Shown here: positions 60,911-64,000 of the stretch, one piece after another
Numbering within the stretch: the first letter of the stretch is position 1
Layout: every line of letters begins with the position of its first letter
Assembly (NCBI RefSeq): GCF_001514145.1
Contig: NZ_KQ948657.1
Span: 366,614-430,613 of the forward strand
Reading direction: 5' to 3'
Source: Streptomyces canus
Lineage (GTDB): Bacteria; Actinomycetota; Actinomycetes; Streptomycetales; Streptomycetaceae
Length of the DNA stretch: 64,000 nt
Program-made: the position numbers and the translations under genes
The notes under the pieces: model-generated
Database searches by the model: none
Told to the model about the DNA's origin: nothing
Seen by the model: only the letters and a program-made list of their open reading frames with translations

Positions 60911-62455
60911 TTACCGCAACGGCCCGGTGACCGTCTCCACCGCCTCGACCAGCCGCCCCTCGCGCACGAACGCGTCCGCCGCGGCGAGGTCCGGCGCCAG
61001 GAACCGGTCGGGACCGGGACCCTCGACACCCGCCTTGCGTACGGCGCTGATGACGGCCTGCGTCGCCGGCGCCGGGCTCAGACCCTGGCGCAACTCGACG
61101 GCGCGCGAGGCGGCGTAGAGCTCGACGGCGAGAACCCGGGTGAGGTTGCCGACGGCGGTGCGCAGCTTGCGCGCGGCCGACCACCCCATCGAGACGTGGT
61201 CCTCCTGCATGGCGGACGACGGGATCGAGTCCGCGGACGCCGGTACGGCCAGCCGCTTCAACTCGCTGACCAGCGCGGCCTGCGTGTACTGGGCGATCAT
61301 CAGCCCGGAGTCGACACCGGCGTCGTCCGCGAGGAACGGCGGCAGCCCGTGGGACCGGTTCTTGTCGAGCAGCCGGTCGGTGCGCCGCTCGGCGATCGAC
61401 GCGAGATCGGCGACGGCGATGGCGAGGAAGTCGAGGACGTAAGCGACGGGCGCACCATGGAAGTTGCCGTTGGACTCGACGCGACCGTCCGGCAGGACGA
61501 CGGGGTTGTCCACCGCGGACGCCAACTCCCTCTCCGCCACCAGCCGCGCATGCGCCATCGTGTCCCGCCCGGCCCCGGCGACCTGCGGCGCGCAGCGCAC
61601 GGAGTAGGCGTCCTGGACCCGGGGCGCGTCGTCCTGGTGATGCCCGGTGAGCTCCGAACCCTGCAGCACGGCCAGCATGTTGGCGGCGGAGGCCCCCTGG
61701 CCCGGATGCGGCCGGATGGCGTGCAGCTCGGGTGCGAGCACCTTGTCGGTACCGAGCAGGGCCTCCAACGACAGGGCGGCGGTGATGTCGGCGGACTTGT
61801 AGAGCATGTCCAGATCGGCGAGCGCCATGACCAGCATCCCGAGCATGCCGTCGGTGCCGTTGAGAAGGGCGAGTCCCTCCTTCTCCCGCAGCTCGACCGG
61901 CTCGATCCCGTGCTCGGCGAGCAGCTCACCGGCAGGCCGCACCACACCGTCCGGCCCCTCGGCGTCGCCCTCCCCCATCAGCGTGAGGGCACAGTGGGAC
62001 AGCGGGGCGAGATCACCGGAGCAGCCGAGCGAACCGTATTCGTGGACCACCGGTGTGATCCCGGCGTTGAGCACGTCGGCCATGGTCTGCGCGACCTCGG
62101 GCCGCACCCCCGTGTGTCCCGAGCAGACGGTCTTGAGCCGCAGGAACATCAGCGCCCTTACGACCTCCCGCTCCACCCGCGGCCCCATCCCCGCGGCGTG
62201 CGAACGGACGATGTTGCGCTGCAGTTGGGCGCGGAGCTCCTGGCTGATGTGCCGGGTCGCGAGGGCACCGAAGCCGGTGCTGACGCCGTAGACGGGCTCG
62301 GGCTTGGCCGCGAGGGCCTCCACGATCCCGCGGGCCGCGGTCAGAGCGGCGACCGCCTCCTCGGAGAGCTCGATGCGGGCACCGCCTCGTGCCACGGCAA
62401 GGACGTCGGACGCGGTGACCCCGGACGTCCCCACCACCACAGTGTGCATATCCAT
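60911..62455 (-). CDS. hutH: Histidine ammonia-lyase
   Basis: Deaminates histidine to urocanate, first step of histidine catabolism. The 514-aa protein closely resembles the remembered Streptomyces griseus HutH: MDMHTVVVGTSG start, YGVSTGFGALA, the MIO-forming triad in GSLGCSGDLAP (Cys145-Ser146-Gly147) and QDAYSVRCAPQVAGAGRD. The triad is Cys-Ser-Gly rather than Ala-Ser-Gly, as in other streptomycete enzymes. ATG 62455 lacks a strong binding site. The rest of the hut pathway is not in the window. Confidence 0.97.
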   Translation of the reverse strand: MDMHTVVVGTSGVTASDVLAVARGGARIELSEEAVAALTAARGIVEALAAKPEPVYGVSTGFGALATRHISQELRAQLQRNIVRSHAAGMGPRVEREVVRALMFLRLKTVCSGHTGVRPEVAQTMADVLNAGITPVVHEYGSLGCSGDLAPLSHCALTLMGEGDAEGPDGVVRPAGELLAEHGIEPVELREKEGLALLNGTDGMLGMLVMALADLDMLYKSADITAALSLEALLGTDKVLAPELHAIRPHPGQGASAANMLAVLQGSELTGHHQDDAPRVQDAYSVRCAPQVAGAGRDTMAHARLVAERELASAVDNPVVLPDGRVESNGNFHGAPVAYVLDFLAIAVADLASIAERRTDRLLDKNRSHGLPPFLADDAGVDSGLMIAQYTQAALVSELKRLAVPASADSIPSSAMQEDHVSMGWSAARKLRTAVGNLTRVLAVELYAASRAVELRQGLSPAPATQAVISAVRKAGVEGPGPDRFLAPDLAAADAFVREGRLVEAVETVTGPLR

Positions 62456-62531
62456 ATTCAGGAGCGTACGCATTGAATTCCAGGATGTCACTACTGGGTC
62501 GGGGTTACGCCCCTTACACGTACGCACCCGC

Positions 62532-63680
62532 TCAGGGCAGTCGCCCACGGAACTGCCGCCGCTCGGCCGTCTCCCCGGAGGGAGCGGCATCGGCCAGCCG
62601 TACGACGGGATCGTCGGGCCCCGCGCGACCCGCGACGACGGGCTTGACGGCGCGTTCGGCCTTGGCCCGGTACTGCGCGGCGTCGGCGAGCCGGAACAGC
62701 CGCCGGGCGGACTGAACGGGCCCGATCGGATCCGCGGTGGAGGCGACACCACAGGCCACCCCCTCGCCCAGTTCCAACTCCCCGGCCCGCCGGCAGAGTT
62801 CATCGGCCGCCTTGACCACGTCGTCGGCGGACGGGCCGACGGCGAGCAGACAGAACTCGTCCCCGCCGAGCCGCGCGGCGAGGGCGCCCGGCAGCATGGC
62901 CCCGCACAGCGAGAGCACCGAGCCGAATCGTTCCAGCAACCGGTCGCCCACGGCGTGCCCACGGGTGTCGTTGACCCGCTTGAGCCCGTTCAGATCACAG
63001 ACGACGAGGCTGACGACGACACCGTCCCTCTTGTGCCGGTCGACGGCCTCGTCGAGCCGCACGTCAACGGCACGGCGATTGGCGAGCCCGGTCAGCGCGT
63101 CCGTGAACGCCAGCCGTCTCGCCTCCTCCAGCCGCTCCGCCTGGGCGATTCCGGCGGCGACCACGGAGGCCAGAACGGTGGCGAAGTCGGCGTCCTCCCG
63201 CCCGAAGACGGGGGCACCGGCGGGCCGGGCGACATACAGCTCCCCCCATGCCCGCCCGTTCAGCACGATCGGAGCGACGACACAGCTCCCACGGCCCCTC
63301 CTGCGCAGCGCGGCGACACGCTGATGCACATACCCGGGCCGCCCCCCGGCCGCAGGCCCCTCCGCCGTCTCGACCCACGCGTTGGGCTCACCGCCCCCGG
63401 CCCACCGCTCGTGCAGAAACTCGGTGATCTCCGGAAACTGGTGCACGGGGTAGGCCTCACCGTCGGGAAACTCCTCCTCACCGGCGGCCAGCTCCCCCAC
63501 GTTCACCAGCACCCTGAGCCGCCCGAGCTCCCGCTCCCACACGGACAACGCGGCAAAACTCCCCCCGAGCGCACGGCACGCCCCAGCGGCGGCGGCCCGC
63601 CACGCCTCCCGCGAGCCGTGGGCCGCGGCCATGCCCTGAGCCAACGCCACGACGGCGGCCAGCCGGATGTCCTCACCCAT
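62532..63680 (-). CDS. GAF-GGDEF diguanylate cyclase (CdgE-like)
   Basis: A 382-aa cytoplasmic protein: a GAF-like sensor domain (about 25-175; VWERELGRLRVLVNVGELAAGEEEFPDG, RGSCVVAPIVLNGRAWGELYV) and a GGDEF domain with DALTGLANRRAVD, substrate motif LNGLKRVNDTRGHAVGD and an intact GGDEF (272-276). No RxxD inhibitory site precedes GGDEF. It should make c-di-GMP, which controls development in Streptomyces; position next to hutH recalls CdgE of S. coelicolor. ATG 63680 or the GTG just before it; the binding site is very close to both. Confidence 0.9.
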   Translation of the reverse strand: MGEDIRLAAVVALAQGMAAAHGSREAWRAAAAGACRALGGSFAALSVWERELGRLRVLVNVGELAAGEEEFPDGEAYPVHQFPEITEFLHERWAGGGEPNAWVETAEGPAAGGRPGYVHQRVAALRRRGRGSCVVAPIVLNGRAWGELYVARPAGAPVFGREDADFATVLASVVAAGIAQAERLEEARRLAFTDALTGLANRRAVDVRLDEAVDRHKRDGVVVSLVVCDLNGLKRVNDTRGHAVGDRLLERFGSVLSLCGAMLPGALAARLGGDEFCLLAVGPSADDVVKAADELCRRAGELELGEGVACGVASTADPIGPVQSARRLFRLADAAQYRAKAERAVKPVVAGRAGPDDPVVRLADAAPSGETAERRQFRGRLP

Positions 63681-63744
63681 CACTCCAGGCTAGGGAGGAT
63701 TCGGGTGGGGGCTCGGTTGTGGTTGGGCCGTTCGAGAACACGGT

Positions 63745-64000
63745 CAGCTGCGCTGGGCCTGAGCCGGGCGCCTACGGGAGTGCCAGGGTCGGTTGTCGGG
63801 CGGGTGCGGGTCCGTTGTGGCTGGTCGCGCGGGCAGCTGCGCTGGGCCTGAGCCGGGCGCCTACGGGGGTCCCACACCGGGCCCTTGCGCGTGTACAGGC
63901 CAGTGGGGGCTGGGCGCAGTTCCCCGCGGGCAGCTGCGCTGGGCCTGAGCAGGGCGCCTACAGGGGTGCCACACCGGGTCCTTGCGCGTGTACAGGCCAG
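63745..64000. repeat. Tandem repeat array at the window end
   Basis: CAGCTGCGCTGGGCCTGAGC (start of a 34-bp block) occurs at 63745, 63834 and 63931. A second 35-bp block beginning GTCCCACACCGGGCCC (63869-63903) recurs at 63966-64000, two differences, ending exactly at the window edge. The repeat period is 89 then 97 bp. The array contains a piece of the dispersed repeat (GCGCAGTTCCCCGCG, 63915-63929). No gene is visible from 63681 to the end. Confidence 0.88.

Noticed and set aside
1..64000. tRNA and rRNA genes
   Set aside because: I looked for cloverleaf-type segments with GGTTCGAATCC-like arms and for rRNA signatures and saw none; the GGTTCGAAACC near 31912 has no matching stems.

Overview
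The window is chromosomal DNA from a Streptomyces-type actinomycete. It is very GC-rich, with strongly GC-biased third codon positions, many GTG and a few TTG starts, short ATGA/GTGA gene overlaps, and typical marker genes: GTP-type PEP carboxykinase, mycothiol-conjugate amidase, an ECF41 sigma factor, an LAxTG surface protein and several XRE/SDR pairs. From memory, the order pck - mca - greA - ilvA - metB - msrA ... hutH - GGDEF resembles the conserved core of Streptomyces chromosomes, so most of the window is core DNA with one large accessory insertion.

Bases 1-25.4 kb are core. They hold a TelA / VWA-lipoprotein / membrane-protein operon (1-3.2 kb), pck, a HlyIII-type membrane protein, a TetR-controlled 14-helix drug exporter, a Mut7-C RNase-like protein overlapping a YyaL-type protein tail to tail, a STAND ATPase with TPRs, mca with a small membrane partner, greA, a DrrAB-type ABC exporter, ilvA, a MarR regulator, a small sigma-like protein, a cystathionine-synthase-type enzyme and msrA.

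Bases 25.25-38.55 kb are an accessory island whose left edge is the 3' end of msrA. Four degenerate or variant copies of the msrA 3' end (26206, 33203, about 35140 and 35316) lie between unrelated single-gene cargos: a 256-aa unknown protein, a Shedu-like (DUF4263) nuclease, a second PD-(D/E)xK protein and two DUF4291 genes. No integrase is present. Three further layers of insertion overlie this. First, a composite transposon (26384-31865) is bounded by inverted ISAs1-family copies and a perfect 10-bp target duplication, and carries a TetR / alpha-beta hydrolase / DUF302 module with two matching operators. Second, a 2.5-kb segment splits the second DUF4291 gene. Third, a 12-copy 8-bp repeat inside a gene of that segment currently puts its two halves out of frame, as in a phase-variable contingency locus.

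Bases 38.7-51.7 kb are a variable but mostly intact region of stress and regulatory genes: an XRE/SDR pair, HEAT-repeat and MerR-HEAT genes, a second msrA, a DUF5829 secreted protein, an AHSA1 protein, a decayed FecCD permease with a repeat array made from its own 3' end, a zinc alcohol dehydrogenase, an ABM-globin fusion, and a SnoaL-like gene divergent from an ECF41 sigma factor, with two back-to-back ECF41-type promoters between them. Bases 51.7-64 kb return to core envelope and catabolic genes: a large secreted subtilase, a MacB-type ABC/FtsX pair, a lipoprotein L,D-transpeptidase, an LAxTG protein, a lipoprotein, hutH and a GAF-GGDEF protein. The window ends in a 90-97-bp tandem repeat array that probably continues beyond it.
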